Source: Bathymodiolus brooksi (lineage: Eukaryota > Mollusca > Bivalvia > Mytilida > Modiolidae). Taken from it: a stretch of DNA of 64,000 nt. This document shows, in pieces, positions 1 through 10,439 of the stretch. The stretch spans positions 14,800,028 to 14,864,027 of the forward strand of contig OY804589.1 of NCBI GenBank assembly GCA_963680875.1, given 5' to 3'. Every line of letters starts with the position of its first letter. The first letter of the stretch is position 1. The position numbers were made by a program, and so were the translations under genes. The notes beneath the pieces were generated by a model. It worked only from the letters and a program-made list of their open reading frames with translations, had not been told where the DNA came from and made no database searches.

Positions 1-490
1 CATGTGATGTAATGAGATCGTACTATAATTACAATACCACCGATATGTCGATACTGACTTTTGAGTGGAGGAGAATATATGCATGTGTTTGTATTGTTTA
101 TATCGGATATATTACAGAGATGAGAAGGTTGGACTCGTATTAAATGGCTTAATCGATTCACAGAACTTCCCAGCACGACCTAAAGTGCCGGAAGCGTGTG
201 CCCTGTCGATAGGCCCTCTGCATAAACCCAATCATAAAGTAGTGTTATAGAAACGTAATTACATATTAAAAAAGTAATAAGCTACATTTTCTGGTTAAAA
301 GAATCACAGAAAGCTATTAACTGAGTATGCTATATTCAAGTATTATCAATTTCCCTCCGGAGAAGCAGCTGCCATTTTGAAAAATGTAGTGACGTCACAC
401 AGTTTGTTCCGGTTAATTCAAGCATCAGCCATCAATATTACCAACCAACTTTACATATACCGAGTCTTATTGAATAAGGAATCCTACAAT

Positions 491-768
491 ATTGGCGTGC
501 TCGCCTCGAGTGCGGTAGATCGTGGGTTCGAGCCCCGATCGGGTCACATCAAAGACTATGAAATTGGTATTTATTGCTTCTCCGCTAAGCAGGCAGCATT
601 AAGGAGAAAGAGCAAAGACTGGTTTGGTCGGAATCAGGATGATCTGTCCGAGTGGGATGACAAGTCTATCCACGGACCTCATGATCACTTCACTGAAACT
701 GAACTTGTTCTCGCCATGATATAGCTGACAAATTGCTCAGTTGGCGTTAAGCAACACTCACTCACTCG
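491..768 (+). mobile_element. tRNA-derived SINE (family V), near full length
   Basis: A tRNA-like head with a good B box (GGTTCGAGCCC, about 523-534) is followed by a body containing AAGGAGAAAGAGCAAAGACTGG and a 3' end reading TTGGCGTTAAGCAACACTCA then repeated CACT. A second, rearranged copy lies at 37874-38120, which defines body and tail as one repeat. The open frame across it is a by-product and not a gene. tRNA-derived SINEs of this form are common in molluscs. Confidence 0.75.
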
Positions 769-1189
769 ATCCAGAATGTTCGGTTGAGGATATTAACAGG
801 CGTCAACATGTAATCGAAGAAACAACAGCGCGCAACTATCCACATTTTTGTACGACTCCAATCATTTTCAGAACGTGAACAACCATTCTAAGATATAGTT
901 TTGAAATTCTTCCAAAAATATATGTGTGAAAATGTTTGTGGTTAAAGCATTTTGCCTGTCTCCATCTATTTTAGAATCTGATATGTGTGGTTAGCGAGTG
1001 GTATTTGATTTATGTGCAAGAGTACCGGAACAGACAATGAGATGTTGATGTTGAATAATGTAATTTGTGTGCGCTCTTCACTGCGAAAGAGTTCCACAAT
1101 ATGGTGGCACACATAACAAAACAAGATCATAATGTTTTAACAGTCTGTACGACTATACTGTTGGTTATTTAAAACGATAGAAACGCCTA

Positions 1190-1265
1190 AGCTATTTGTG
1201 TTGTCTGTTCTTCTCCGATATACGGATTTTGGTTGCCCCTCTGGTATCTTCAAACTCTTCTTGTT
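1190..1265 (+). repeat. Dispersed repeat E, 3' end fragment
   Basis: The text TTGTGTTGTCTGTTCTTC...GGTATCTTCAAACTCTTCTTG matches the 3' ends of the longer copies at 27297 and 57596. No coding capacity is seen. I associate this repeat with bivalves from memory, which is not a database match. Confidence 0.6.
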
Positions 1266-1339
1266 ACATCTGTTGATTGACATAAACACATATCTAATGT
1301 CGGGTTTCTTTCCCTTTTAATGATATGGCGATTTTTAAA

Positions 1340-1523
1340 AGGTTTGGCTTTAAAATCTGATTCAACCCACCATTTCTTTAGAAATGTCTGTACCAAGTCG
1401 GGTTCATTACGGCTTTCACAATTTTCCGGTTGTTGACTGATTTTGTCTGTTTATATACTTGTGAGTTTTGACTTTCCCTTTGTAAGATTGTTCGGAGTTC
1501 GGTAATTTTGTTATTACCCTTAT
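1340..1523 (+). repeat. Dispersed repeat B, copy 1
   Basis: About 185 bp from AGGTTTGGCTTTAAAATCTG to GGTAATTTTGTTATTACCC. Copies lie at 45391-45580 (+) and 12289-12440 (-). All end next to the motif TTATTACCCTTAT. No protein or tRNA-like head is visible, so the class is unknown. Confidence 0.7.
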
Positions 1524-1642
1524 CTTTATGTAGTTTTCATAAAAGAGTGACCGCATTGTAACCGCTATTGACTATATGTTTTTTCCTTACCAGTCGCATT
1601 CAATAGTTGTCGTCCCTGTTGTCCCATTCCACCTTCATTTTT

Positions 1643-2050
1643 GTATAATTACATTACCTCCGTTTTTCATTGAAAATGTTACAATATGATTGGTTATGAA
1701 GTGGTCACATGATTATAAAAGTGATGTTTCACATCCCAATGAAACTCAAATCCGAACTTGCACGTGCCTCCATGACGACCTCAGATGTAAACAATCAATG
1801 GCGTAGTAATTTCCAACAGCAGATAATCTAACACAAATAAAATTCACAACGAAAAATTCAACTATATTAAATTTTGGTGTGATTTAAATATAATTATAAG
1901 AATTGAATGCATTCTTTTGAAGTTTCATTGGGGTATGAAAGCGTTGATCGAACCACATTTTCAACATGCCGCGCTTCATTGAAAATGTACTTCGGTCAAC
2001 GCTTTCATAATACCCCAATGAAACTTAAAAAGAATGCATGCAATTCTTAC
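1643..2050 (+). repeat. Repeat F with terminal hairpin, copy 1
   Basis: About 410 bp, nearly identical by eye to 42199-42615, which suggests recent duplication. Its 3' third is an inverted repeat: 1900-1965 (GCATTCTTTTGAAGTTTCAT...GTATGAAAGCGTTGATCGAA) pairs with 1979-2048. The fold leaves a small loop. No coding region is seen. It could be a non-autonomous foldback element. No target-site duplication was identified. Confidence 0.7.
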
Positions 2051-2079
2051 ATATTTTTTACATTGTTGACTTAAGACGT

Positions 2080-2350
2080 AGATATCAAGCTTAGTGCGCA
2101 GGATACGTTTCTGGAATAACATTCAACATTTACGCTCAAAATCGAAAGATTGGAAAACCAAATATTTTCATTTTTTGGAGCAATAAAACCAAAGGTCCTA
2201 GACAGGATAGTCAAAATCAGATCAGGTGACTTATGTCTGAGGGAGGAGAACCTTAGATTTATTGATAACTGCATTATTGAGGAACTGCAAATTTCAGTAA
2301 TACATATATCTAATAAACCATGTCAGTGCCGAAACACTGACTACTGTGTG
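2080..2350 (+). repeat. Dispersed repeat A with one satellite-like monomer
   Basis: It starts around GTGCGCAGGATACGTTTCTGG, runs through CGCTCAAAATCGAAAGATTGG and ACTTATGTCTGAGGGAGGAG, and ends at AATAAACCATGTCAGTGCCG. That last segment (about 2315-2347) is a single inverted-sense copy of the 69-bp satellite unit of 5140-9412. Other copies: 9413-9650 (-), within 32050-32345 (-), within 35680-35900 (+), 61066-61620 (-, split) and 62308-62460 (+). The class is unknown. Confidence 0.65.
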
Positions 2351-2667
2351 TATGTTCTGTTCCTGAATGTGCAAGAAATACTATATCTAAATACTGGTGG
2401 TATTATAATTATAGTGCGATCTCATTAACTACTATAAATATAACATAAACAAAATATTATGATATTGTTAACACAAACAAACAAAGCAATGATCACCAGT
2501 GTGTATTTCTTGGCACATATTATATTTGTATATCGAGAAAGTCATTTAAGAGCTGGCTATTAATATTACGGATATTTTTTCTAGAATAATTTTTGTTTGC
2601 TAAGGTAAATTAAATATTTATGCATTTTGTGTTCAACTATTTTATATACATGTACGTAATTGTTTTT

Positions 2668-2935
2668 AGGGGCCGTCGTGGTCGTATGGTAGTTGAATAT
2701 ACTACTACCTCTGCAATCAGTGCCTATCATCACTAAAGTTGTGAGTTCGAACCCCGTTCATGTCGAGGTGTACTCGATACAACATCATGTGATAAATTTG
2801 TCAGTGACTTGCGACAGGTCGGTGATTTTCTCCGGGGTAATCCGGTTTACTCCACCAATAAAACAAACCGCCACGATAGAACTGATTGAGTGTTGAAAGT
2901 GGCGTAAAACACCATGAATCAACTAATCGTAATTG
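2668..2935 (+). mobile_element. tRNA-derived SINE, main family, full length
   Basis: The head GGGGCCGTCGTGGTCGTATGG and the B box GAGTTCGAACCCC give the tRNA-like promoter. A core follows (GTGATAAATTTGTCAGTGAC, CTCCACCAATAAAACAAACC) with a tail GTTGAAAGTGGCG. This is the most complete of about nine copies here and serves as the reference. Pol III transcription and mobilisation by a LINE are known for the class; which LINE is not shown. Confidence 0.85.
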
Positions 2936-2939
2936 TTTA

Positions 2940-4069
2940 TGGAACATTTAAATTATTGATTTGTTATTTTTCATCAATCAATATTGTTAAATATTTTTAA
3001 ATGTTCTTAGATCATCATATTGTTTATACCAACATATACTAATGTAACATGAGGGGGGTGGGAGAGGACAATGGACAAGGCTATATCGAAAATGATTTTA
3101 TATCATAATCATAAATAATCATAATCCTATACCACGTAACAACATCAATGCAAACGCTCAGATGAGCTGTACGATAATATTTGTTAAAACCTATTCCGAC
3201 CCAATCATGGCCACCACGATCCTCTGTTTCAAACGATATATTTTCTTATTTATTTATTTTTCTTCTTTTTTTTTAATTTTATTTGTTTGTTTTTTTTATT
3301 TATGTATTTATTTATTTATTTTTAAATGGTTCTAAATCCTCTAAATAACTTACAAAATACAAATAATTTGTTGTGATAAAAAGTAATAACGACAAAAAAA
3401 AAAAATATGCTGGCTATAGGTTTTTAAATATCATTGTCAAATTCAATATCAAATAATATTCTGACGAAGGTTCAAATCGTGGCCATTCTCATGTATATCC
3501 TGATTACCAGAAACTGGTTTTGTTATCCGTCCAGTTTGCGACATCTGATTCTGTTTATTTGTTTATGTCTCAATCAAATTTGTGTTATGATACGCTCTCT
3601 AGTGTATTAATTAGCTCGCTCTGTCGTTTCGTTTTCTTGCTAATTGTCCTGACGCAAACAAGATGGAATTTAGTGTATTAAACAACTTCGTGTTATGATC
3701 GGCGTGTGTTGTAAGTTTCAATGTTAAAAGATTTCCAAGAATAATATAAACATGATCGTATGTCTTTGGTAGCAGTGAGTCTCTCCCTAGGGAAAACAAC
3801 ATACAATTATATTCTACATGATTAGCTATTAAGATAGTTCATAGGCACAAGGGACGTGAAGCTTATACCAAAACAAGAGTCAACTTTCGATTCAAGACGA
3901 TTTTCAAGATCCTCGATTTCCATTGGATGGTTATTTTTAACAATTATATATGACATATCAAGACAATGATCAAATATTATGGACATAAATTTGATAAACC
4001 TTTCGGACTGTGTTTAAATTTTGTTGGGACTAAAAACGGGTTCTAACCGTTCTTTCACCTCAATTTGAA
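2940..4069. other. No recognised gene; AT-rich spacer
   Basis: T-rich low-complexity DNA lies at 3240-3330 and an A-run at 3395-3408. I see no repeat copy, RNA gene or convincing exon. From about 3990 to 4069 the sequence leads into the candidate first exon at 4070; no TATA box is obvious. Confidence 0.5.
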
Positions 4070-4153
4070 ATGTCAGCGGCTGCCGTTGCGTCGACGGTAA
4101 CGTCATCTGGAGAAAGAAGAACGACAGAGCTTTCCACTATGGCACAAATTAAG
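4070..4153 (+). CDS. Candidate first coding exon, 28 codons, phase-0 donor
   Basis: ATG at 4070 opens a frame of 28 codons ending AAG|GTAAAT, a good splice donor, at 4153/4154. The peptide begins MSAAAVASTVTSS and ends STMAQIK; it is Ala/Ser/Thr-rich and matches no family I know. The segment stands out from the AT-rich surroundings by its CpG content (GCGTCGACGGTAACGTCA). The same frame is open upstream only to a stop near 4030, which fits a start here. A second in-frame ATG lies four codons before the donor. No downstream acceptor exon was identified in the window. It could be a real 5' exon of a gene with very long introns, or chance. Compare the candidates at 16269, 28487 and 53890. Confidence 0.4.
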
Positions 4154-4159
4154 GTAAAT

Positions 4160-4736
4160 ACAAACATTTATGTGATTCTGTTAAAATGTATTTGTTTATA
4201 ATCTAAAAGTATGGGGCATGTGTGTGTGTGTCTGTGTGAAAGAAAATTTTTCTTTTATGGAAAAGGACAGAGGAACGTCCATCTTAAAGGCTGCAAGAGA
4301 ATACATTTTGTATTATATTTAAACTACCAAGGGTGATCTTTTTTCTTCTTCGTAATTCAAAACAATGGAATGCTCCTTTGGGGACCGTGTGGAGTCTTTG
4401 TGATTTTTAATTAGATATATTTAGAATGCATTAGAGAGCTATCATTTCATTTCAAATTAGGATGATTTGTATTTATAGATCATGTTGTATGACATTGGGG
4501 GAAGTATATCAACCACTTGTTCCAATAATATTTCTTTTTGTCCAAAATTATTACTAGAATAAATTACATCTCTCTGTAAAATTTAAGAAACAGCCGTTTC
4601 AGCTAAGCTGACAGAATTAAATGATTAATGTTATATTTCTGTTACACCTTGTGACCTTTTTTCACTAGAGTGCATTGCATACTTTTGCATGCTCTATCAA
4701 AAATAACATTTGCTAAGGTTTATGTCTTGGGGTTTG
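4160..4736. other. No recognised feature downstream of candidate exon
   Basis: AT-rich sequence with a short TG run near 4218-4232. If the exon at 4070 is real this is the start of its intron. Nothing else is visible. Confidence 0.4.
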
Positions 4737-5092
4737 TTTTGTTTGTTTTGTGTCGTTATGCTTGTTTTTGTTTTGTTTGTTTTGTGTCGTTATGCTTGTT
4801 TTTGTTTTGTTTGTTTTGTGTCGTTATGCTTGTTTTTGTTTTGTTTGTTTTGTGTCGTTATGCTTGTTTTTGTTTTGTTTGTTTTGTGTCGTTATGCTTG
4901 TTTTTGTTTTGTTTGTTTTGTGTCATTATGCTTGTTTTTGTTTTGTTTGTTTTGTGTCGTTATGCTTGTTTTTGTTTTGTTTGTTTTGTGTCGTTATGCT
5001 TGTTTTTGTTTTGTTTGTTTTGTGTCGTTATGCTTGTTTTTGTTTTGTTTGTTTTGCGTCGTTATGCTTGTTTTTGTTTTGTTTGTTTTATT
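4737..5092 (+). repeat. 34-bp minisatellite, about 10 copies
   Basis: The unit is GTGTCGTTATGC followed by TTGTTTTTG/TTTTG/TTTG runs, repeating exactly every 34 bases (GTGTCG at 4750 and 4784). Point changes are rare (CATTATG at about 4924, GCGTCG at about 5056), so the array is homogeneous. The unit is not a multiple of three, which is why all three + frames stay open; these frames are not genes. Confidence 0.9.
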
Positions 5093-5139
5093 ATCTCAGT
5101 AAGAGAAGATCGATTTTGAAATAAGTGATATACAAGCAA

Positions 5140-8100
5140 GGTTTATTAGTTCAGTATTAGCCCCCAAGGGTATCTTCCGCCCATTATTCAGTGCTTCTGT
5201 ACTGACATGATTTATTAGTTCAGTATTAGTCCCCAAGGGTATCATCCACCCAGTATTCAGTGCTTCGGTACTGACATGGTTTATTAGTTCAGTATTAGTC
5301 CCCAAGGGTATCATCAGCCCAGTAGTCAATGCTTCGGTACTGACAAGGTTTATTACTTCAGTATTAGTCTCCAAGGGCATCATCAGCCCAGTAGTCAGTG
5401 CTTCGGTACTGACATGATTATTAGTTCAGTATTAGTCCCCAAGGGCATCATCAGCCCAGTAGTCAGTGCTTCGGTACTGACATGGTTTATTAGTTCAGTA
5501 TTAGTCCCCAAGGGTAACATCAGCCCAGTAGTCAGTGCTTCGGTACTGACATGGTTTATTAGTTCAGTATTAGTCCCCAGGGTATCAGCAGCCCAGTAGT
5601 CAGTGCTTCGGTACTGACATGGTTTATTAGTTCAGTATTAGTCCCCAAGGGCATCATCAGCCCAGTAGTCAGTGCTTCGGTACTGACATGGTTTATTAGT
5701 TCAGTATTAGTCCCCAAGGGCATCATCAGCCCAGTAGTCAGTGCTTCGGTACTGACATGATTATTAGTTCAGTATTAGTCCCCAAGGGTATCAGCAGCCC
5801 AGTAGTCAGTGCTTCGGTACCGACATGATTTATTAGTTCAGTATTAGTCCCCAAGGGTATCAGCAGCCCAGTAGTCAGTGCTTCGGTACTGACATGGTTT
5901 ATTAGTTCAGTATTAGTCCCCAAGGGTAGCATCAGCCCAGTAGTCAGTGCTTCGGTACTGACATGGTTTATTAGTTCAGTATTAGTCCCCCAGGGTATCA
6001 GCAGCCCAGTAGTCAGTGCTTCGGTACTGACATGGTTTATTAGTTCAGTATTAGTCCCCAAGGGTAGCATCAGCCCAGTAGTCAGTGCTTCGGTACTGAC
6101 ATGATTATTAGTTCAGTATTAGTCACCAAGGGTATCAGCAGCCCAGTAGTCAGTGCTTCGGTACTGACATGGTTTATTAGTTCAGTATTAGTCCCCAAGG
6201 GTAGCATCAGCCTAGTAGTCAGTGCTTCGGTACTGACATGGTTTATTAGTTCAGTATTAGTCCCCCAGGGTATCAGCAGCCCAGTAGTCAGTGCTTCGGT
6301 ACTGACATGGTTTATTAGTTCAGTATTAGTCCCCAAGGGTATCAGCAGCCCAGTAGTCAGTGCTTCGGTACTGACATGGTTTATTAGTTCAGTATTAGTC
6401 CCCCAGGGTATCAGCAGCCCAGTAGTCAGTGCTTCGGTACTGACATGATTATTAGTTCAGTATTAGTCTCCCAGGGTATCAGCAGCCCAGTAGTCAGTGC
6501 TTCGGTACTGACATGGTTTATTAGTTCAGTATTAGTCCCCAAGGGTAGCATCAGCCCAGTAGTCAGTGCTTCGGTACTGACATGGTTTATTAGTTCAGTA
6601 TTAGTCTCCCAGGGTATCAGCAGCCCAGTAGTCAGTGCTTTGGTACTGACATGGTTTATTAGTTCAGTATTAGTCCCAAAGGGTATCAGCAGCCCAGTAG
6701 TCAGTGCTTCGGTACTGACATGGTTTATTAGTTCAGTATTAGTCCCCCAGGGTATCAGCAGCCCAGTAGTCAGTGCTTCGGTACTGACATGATTATTAGT
6801 TCAGTATTAGTCCCCCAGGGTATCAGCAGCCCAGTAGTCAGTGCTTCGGTACTGACATGGTTTATTAGTTCAGTATTAGTCCCCAAGGGTAGCATCAGCC
6901 CAGTAGTCAGTGCTTCGGTACTGACATGGTTTATTAGTTCAGTATTAGTCCCCAAGGGCATCATCAGCCCAGTAGTCAGTGCTTCGGTACTGACATGATT
7001 ATTAGTTCAGTATTAGTCCCCAAGGGCATCATCAGCCCAGTAGTCAGTGCTTCGGTACTGACATGGTTTATTAGTTCAGTATTAGTCCCCAGGGTATCAG
7101 CAGCCCAGTAGTCAGTGCTTCGGTACTGACATGGTTTATTAGTTCAGTATTAGTCCCCAAGGATAGCATCAGCCCAGTAGTCAGTGCTTCGGTACTGACA
7201 TGGTTTATTAGTTCAGTATTAGTCCCCAAGGGTAGCATCAGGCCAGTAGTCAGTGCTTCGGTACTGACATGGTTTATTAGTTCAGTATTAGTCCCCAAGG
7301 GTATCATCAGCCCAGTAGTCAATGCTTCGGTACTGACAAGGTTTATTACTTCAGTATTAGTCTCCAAGGGCATCATCAGCCCAGTAGTCAGTGCTTCGGT
7401 ACTGACATGATTATTAGTTCAGTATTAGTCCCCAAGGGCATCATCAGCCCAGTAGTCAGTGCTTCGGTACTGACATGGTTTATTAGTTCAGTATTAGTCC
7501 CCAAGGGTAACATCAGCCCAGTAGTCAGTGCTTCGGTACTGACATGGTTTATTAGTTCAGTATTAGTCCCCAGGGTATCAGCAGCCCAGTAGTCAGTGCT
7601 TCGGTACTGACATGGTTTATTAGTTCAGTATTAGTCCCCAAGGGCATCATCAGCCCAGTAGTCAGTGCTTCGGTACTGACATGGTTTATTAGTTCAGTAT
7701 TAGTCCCCAAGGGCATCATCAGCCCAGTAGTCAGTGCTTCGGTACTGACATGATTATTAGTTCAGTATTAGTCCCCAAGGGTATCAGCAGCCCAGTAGTC
7801 AGTGCTTCGGTACCGACATGATTTATTAGTTCAGTATTAGTCCCCAAGGGTATCAGCAGCCCAGTAGTCAGTGCTTCGGTACTGACATGGTTTATTAGTT
7901 CAGTATTAGTCCCCAAGGGTAGCATCAGCCCAGTAGTCAGTGCTTCGGTACTGACATGGTTTATTAGTTCAGTATTAGTCCCCCAGGGTATCAGCAGCCC
8001 AGTAGTCAGTGCTTCGGTACTGACATGGTTTATTAGTTCAGTATTAGTCCCCAAGGGTAGCATCAGCCCAGTAGTCAGTGCTTCGGTACTGACATGATTA

Positions 8101-9412
8101 TTAGTTCAGTATTAGTCACCAAGGGTATCAGCAGCCCAGTAGTCAGTGCTTCGGTACTGACATGGTTTATTAGTTCAGTATTAGTCCCCAAGGGTAGCAT
8201 CAGCCTAGTAGTCAGTGCTTCGGTACTGACATGGTTTATTAGTTCAGTATTAGTCCCCCAGGGTATCAGCAGCCCAGTAGTCAGTGCTTCGGTACTGACA
8301 TGGTTTATTAGTTCAGTATTAGTCCCCAAGGGTATCAGCAGCCCAGTAGTCAGTGCTTCGGTACTGACATGGTTTATTAGTTCAGTATTAGTCCCCCAGG
8401 GTATCAGCAGCCCAGTAGTCAGTGCTTCGGTACTGACATGATTATTAGTTCAGTATTAGTCTCCCAGGGTATCAGCAGCCCAGTAGTCAGTGCTTCGGTA
8501 CTGACATGGTTTATTAGTTCAGTATTAGTCCCCAAGGGTAGCATCAGCCCAGTAGTCAGTGCTTCGGTACTGACATGGTTTATTAGTTCAGTATTAGTCT
8601 CCCAGGGTATCAGCAGCCCAGTAGTCAGTGCTTTGGTACTGACATGGTTTATTAGTTCAGTATTAGTCCCCAAGGGTATCAGCAGCCCAGTAGTCAGTGC
8701 TTCGGTACTGACATGGTTTATTAGTTCAGTATTAGTCCCCCAGGGTATCAGCAGCCCAGTAGTCAGTGCTTCGGTACTGACATGATTATTAGTTCAGTAT
8801 TAGTCCCCCAGGGTATCAGCAGCCCAGTAGTCAGTGCTTCGGTACTGACATGGTTTATTAGTTCAGTATTAGTCCCCAAGGGTAGCATCAGCCCAGTAGT
8901 CAGTGCTTCGGTACTGACATGGTTTATTAGTTCAGTATTAGTCCCCAAGGGCATCATCAGCCCAGTAGTCAGTGCTTCGGTACTGACATGATTATTAGTT
9001 CAGTATTAGTCCCCAAGGGCATCATCAGCCCAGTAGTCAGTGCTTCGGTACTGACATGGTTTATTAGTTCAGTATTAGTCCCCAGGGTATCAGAAGCCCA
9101 GTAGTCAGTGCTTCGGTACTGACATGGTTTATTAGTTCAGTATTAGTCCCCAAGGATAGCATCAGCCCAGTAGTCAGTGCTTCGGTACTGACATGGTTTA
9201 TTAGTTCAGTATTAGTCCCCAAGGGTAGCATCAGGCCAGTAGTCAGTGCTTCGGTACTGACATGGTTTATTAGTTCAGTATTAGTCCCCAAGGGTAGCAT
9301 CAGCCCAGTAGTCAGTGCTTCGGTACTGACATGGTTTATTGGTTCAGTATTAGTCCCCAGGGGTATTATCTGCCCAGCAGTCAGTGCTTCGGCACTGACA
9401 TGGTTTATTAGA
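5140..9412. repeat. 69-bp satellite array, about 62 units, with UUCG hairpin
   Basis: The unit is about 68-69 bp: TTTATTAGTTCAGTATTAGT, CCCCAAGGGTATCAGCAGCC, then CAGTAGTCAGTGCTTCGGTACTGACATGG. Variants recur: GATTATTAG for GGTTTATTAG, CCCCCAGGG for CCCCAAGGG, GTAGCATCAG for GTATCAGCAG. Each unit contains GTCAGTGCTTCGGTACTGAC, an 8-bp stem (one G-T wobble) closed by C(TTCG)G. The first units (5140-5340) and the last (9350-9410) are the most diverged, as expected when unequal exchange homogenises the middle. The array runs straight into repeat A at 9413. Many open frames cross it on both strands because 69 is a multiple of three; none is supported as coding. Confidence 0.95.
5281..9266. repeat. 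Two consecutive 1,993-bp higher-order units in the 69-bp satellite
   Basis: Diagnostic monomers at 5281, 5414, 5738, 6082, 6445, 6770 and 7071 reappear exactly 1,993 bases later (7274, 7407, 7731, 8075, 8438, 8763, 9064). Each unit has about 29 monomers. Few differences are visible, for example CCCAAAGGG near 6673 against CCCCAAGGG, and CAGCAGCCC near 7097 against CAGAAGCCC near 9090. A lower period of five monomers (343-344 bp) is marked by GATTATTAG near 5414, 5757, 6101, 6445 and 6789. The copies stop matching near 7290/9283. Confidence 0.9.
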
Positions 9413-9650
9413 TATATTTATTACTAAAATGTACAGTTCCAAAATAATGTGATTATTAATACAAGTAAGGTTGTCATCCCTCAGGCATAGATAGCTTAGC
9501 CTATGTTGGCTATCCTGTTTAGACCGTTTGGGTTTATTGCTCCCAAAACATTTAATGATTAGTCTTTCCAATCTGTCGATTTTGAAGGTCACCTGATGAA
9601 GGTTATTCCAGAAACACGTCGTTTGCACTAGTTCTGATATCCACGTTTTG
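9413..9650 (-). repeat. Dispersed repeat A, copy at satellite edge
   Basis: On the minus strand it reads from ACGTGTTTCTGGAATAACC through AAATCGACAGATTGG and TATGCCTGAGGGATG to the last satellite monomer. The order is the same as in the copy at 2080-2350, but here the terminal monomer is replaced by the whole 69-bp array. This ties the satellite to this repeat. Confidence 0.7.
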
Positions 9651-9675
9651 TATTTCAGCAGATAGCGGTAGCTAC

Positions 9676-9991
9676 CAATGGCGGATCCAGGATTTCAAGC
9701 TAGGGGGGCGCACTTAAAAACATTGTGCCATGCGGAGGTAGGCGCGAAAATTTTTGGGGTATTTCGTGTGAAAAATCACGATTTTATGCCAAAAAATCTT
9801 ATTTTTTCTAATTTTAGGGGGGCGTGCGCCGGGTGCGCGCGCCCCCTAAAATTGGAGAAAATATGATTTTTTGGCGTAAAATAGTGATTTTTCACACGAA
9901 ATACCCCAAAAATGTTCGCACCTTCCTCCGCTCGGCGCAATTTTTATAAGTGCGCCCCCCCCCCTAACTTGAAATCCTGGATCCGCCCCTG
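9676..9991. mobile_element. Palindromic element (family H), inverted dimer
   Basis: Two arms of about 150 bp pair around a GC-rich centre near 9820-9845. The outer ends read GGCGGATCCAGGATTTCAAG and its complement ending GGATCCGCCCCTG. The single-arm form is at 33938-34138: same order (GGATCCAGG, GGGGGGCGCACTTAAAAA, TTTTTGGGGTATTTCGTGTG, ATTTTAGGGGGG) without the inverted second arm. Ends of the form CAGGGGCGGATCC resemble hAT elements, which is family knowledge from memory. I could not find a clean 8-bp target duplication. Non-autonomous. Confidence 0.65.
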
Positions 9992-10017
9992 GGTACTGCT
10001 CAAGCTTCATGAGCACC

Positions 10018-10296
10018 AGAGTTCATCGCCGATTATTGTGGGGTTCTTGTCGGCTTGCTCAATCTAGTATTTTGTATATCAGTGTTTGTGTCATTTTGTT
10101 GTTGTCCCCATTCTGTAGATCATTGTTTAACAATTTTCTGCCCCTTCTTCGATTTAAGGCTTCTACTTCAAAATTTTCTTAAATCAGTGGACTGTTTCGC
10201 TTTGTTTATTTTAAACATATTTTATTTGTTACATATAACAAATTGGAATTAGTAGTCAAAAGAAGAGTTTGAAGATACCAAAGAGGCAATCAAGTT
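10018..10296. repeat. Repeat E fragments, two opposed pieces
   Basis: 10018-10250 resembles the body of repeat E (GTGGGGTTCTTGTCGGCTTG...CATTTTGTTGTTGTCC). 10258-10296 carries the complement of its 3' end (GAAGAGTTTGAAGATACCAA). The two pieces face each other, so this is a rearranged copy. No gene. Confidence 0.5.
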
Positions 10297-10439
10297 TTGA
10301 GAACTTATAAATTCTTCTTCTAAATACAACAATTCACAATATCAGTTAATTAGCATGCTCAAATGAAATGAAATAATTTGCATATGCAAAAATGTGAATA
10401 AACACAGAACAATTATATAGAATACACATAGATAGAAAC

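Larger units (their letters stand above)
10..2427. repeat. Region bounded by a 33-bp inverted repeat
   Basis: Bases 10-42 (core GAGATCGTACTATAATTACA) recur as the reverse complement at 2395-2427 with two or three mismatches. The 2.4 kb between holds a SINE and repeats B, E, F and A. The ends could be the terminal inverted repeats of an old composite element, or two opposed copies of one short repeat. No coding remnant supports an autonomous element. Bases 43-490 and 770-1190 show nothing I recognise. Confidence 0.4.

Noticed and set aside
4670..5124. Long Cys/Phe/Leu-rich frames in three + frames
   Set aside because: They are the translation of the 34-bp minisatellite; all frames are open only because the unit lacks stop codons.
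5096..9300. Repeated-peptide frames on both strands (GTNTELINHVSTEALTTGL and SSVLVPKG types)
   Set aside because: Unit length is a multiple of three and frames break wherever a 68-bp monomer occurs. No splice sites or start context support a protein.
5140..9412. CRISPR-like array
   Set aside because: Units abut without unique spacers and the genome is eukaryotic.
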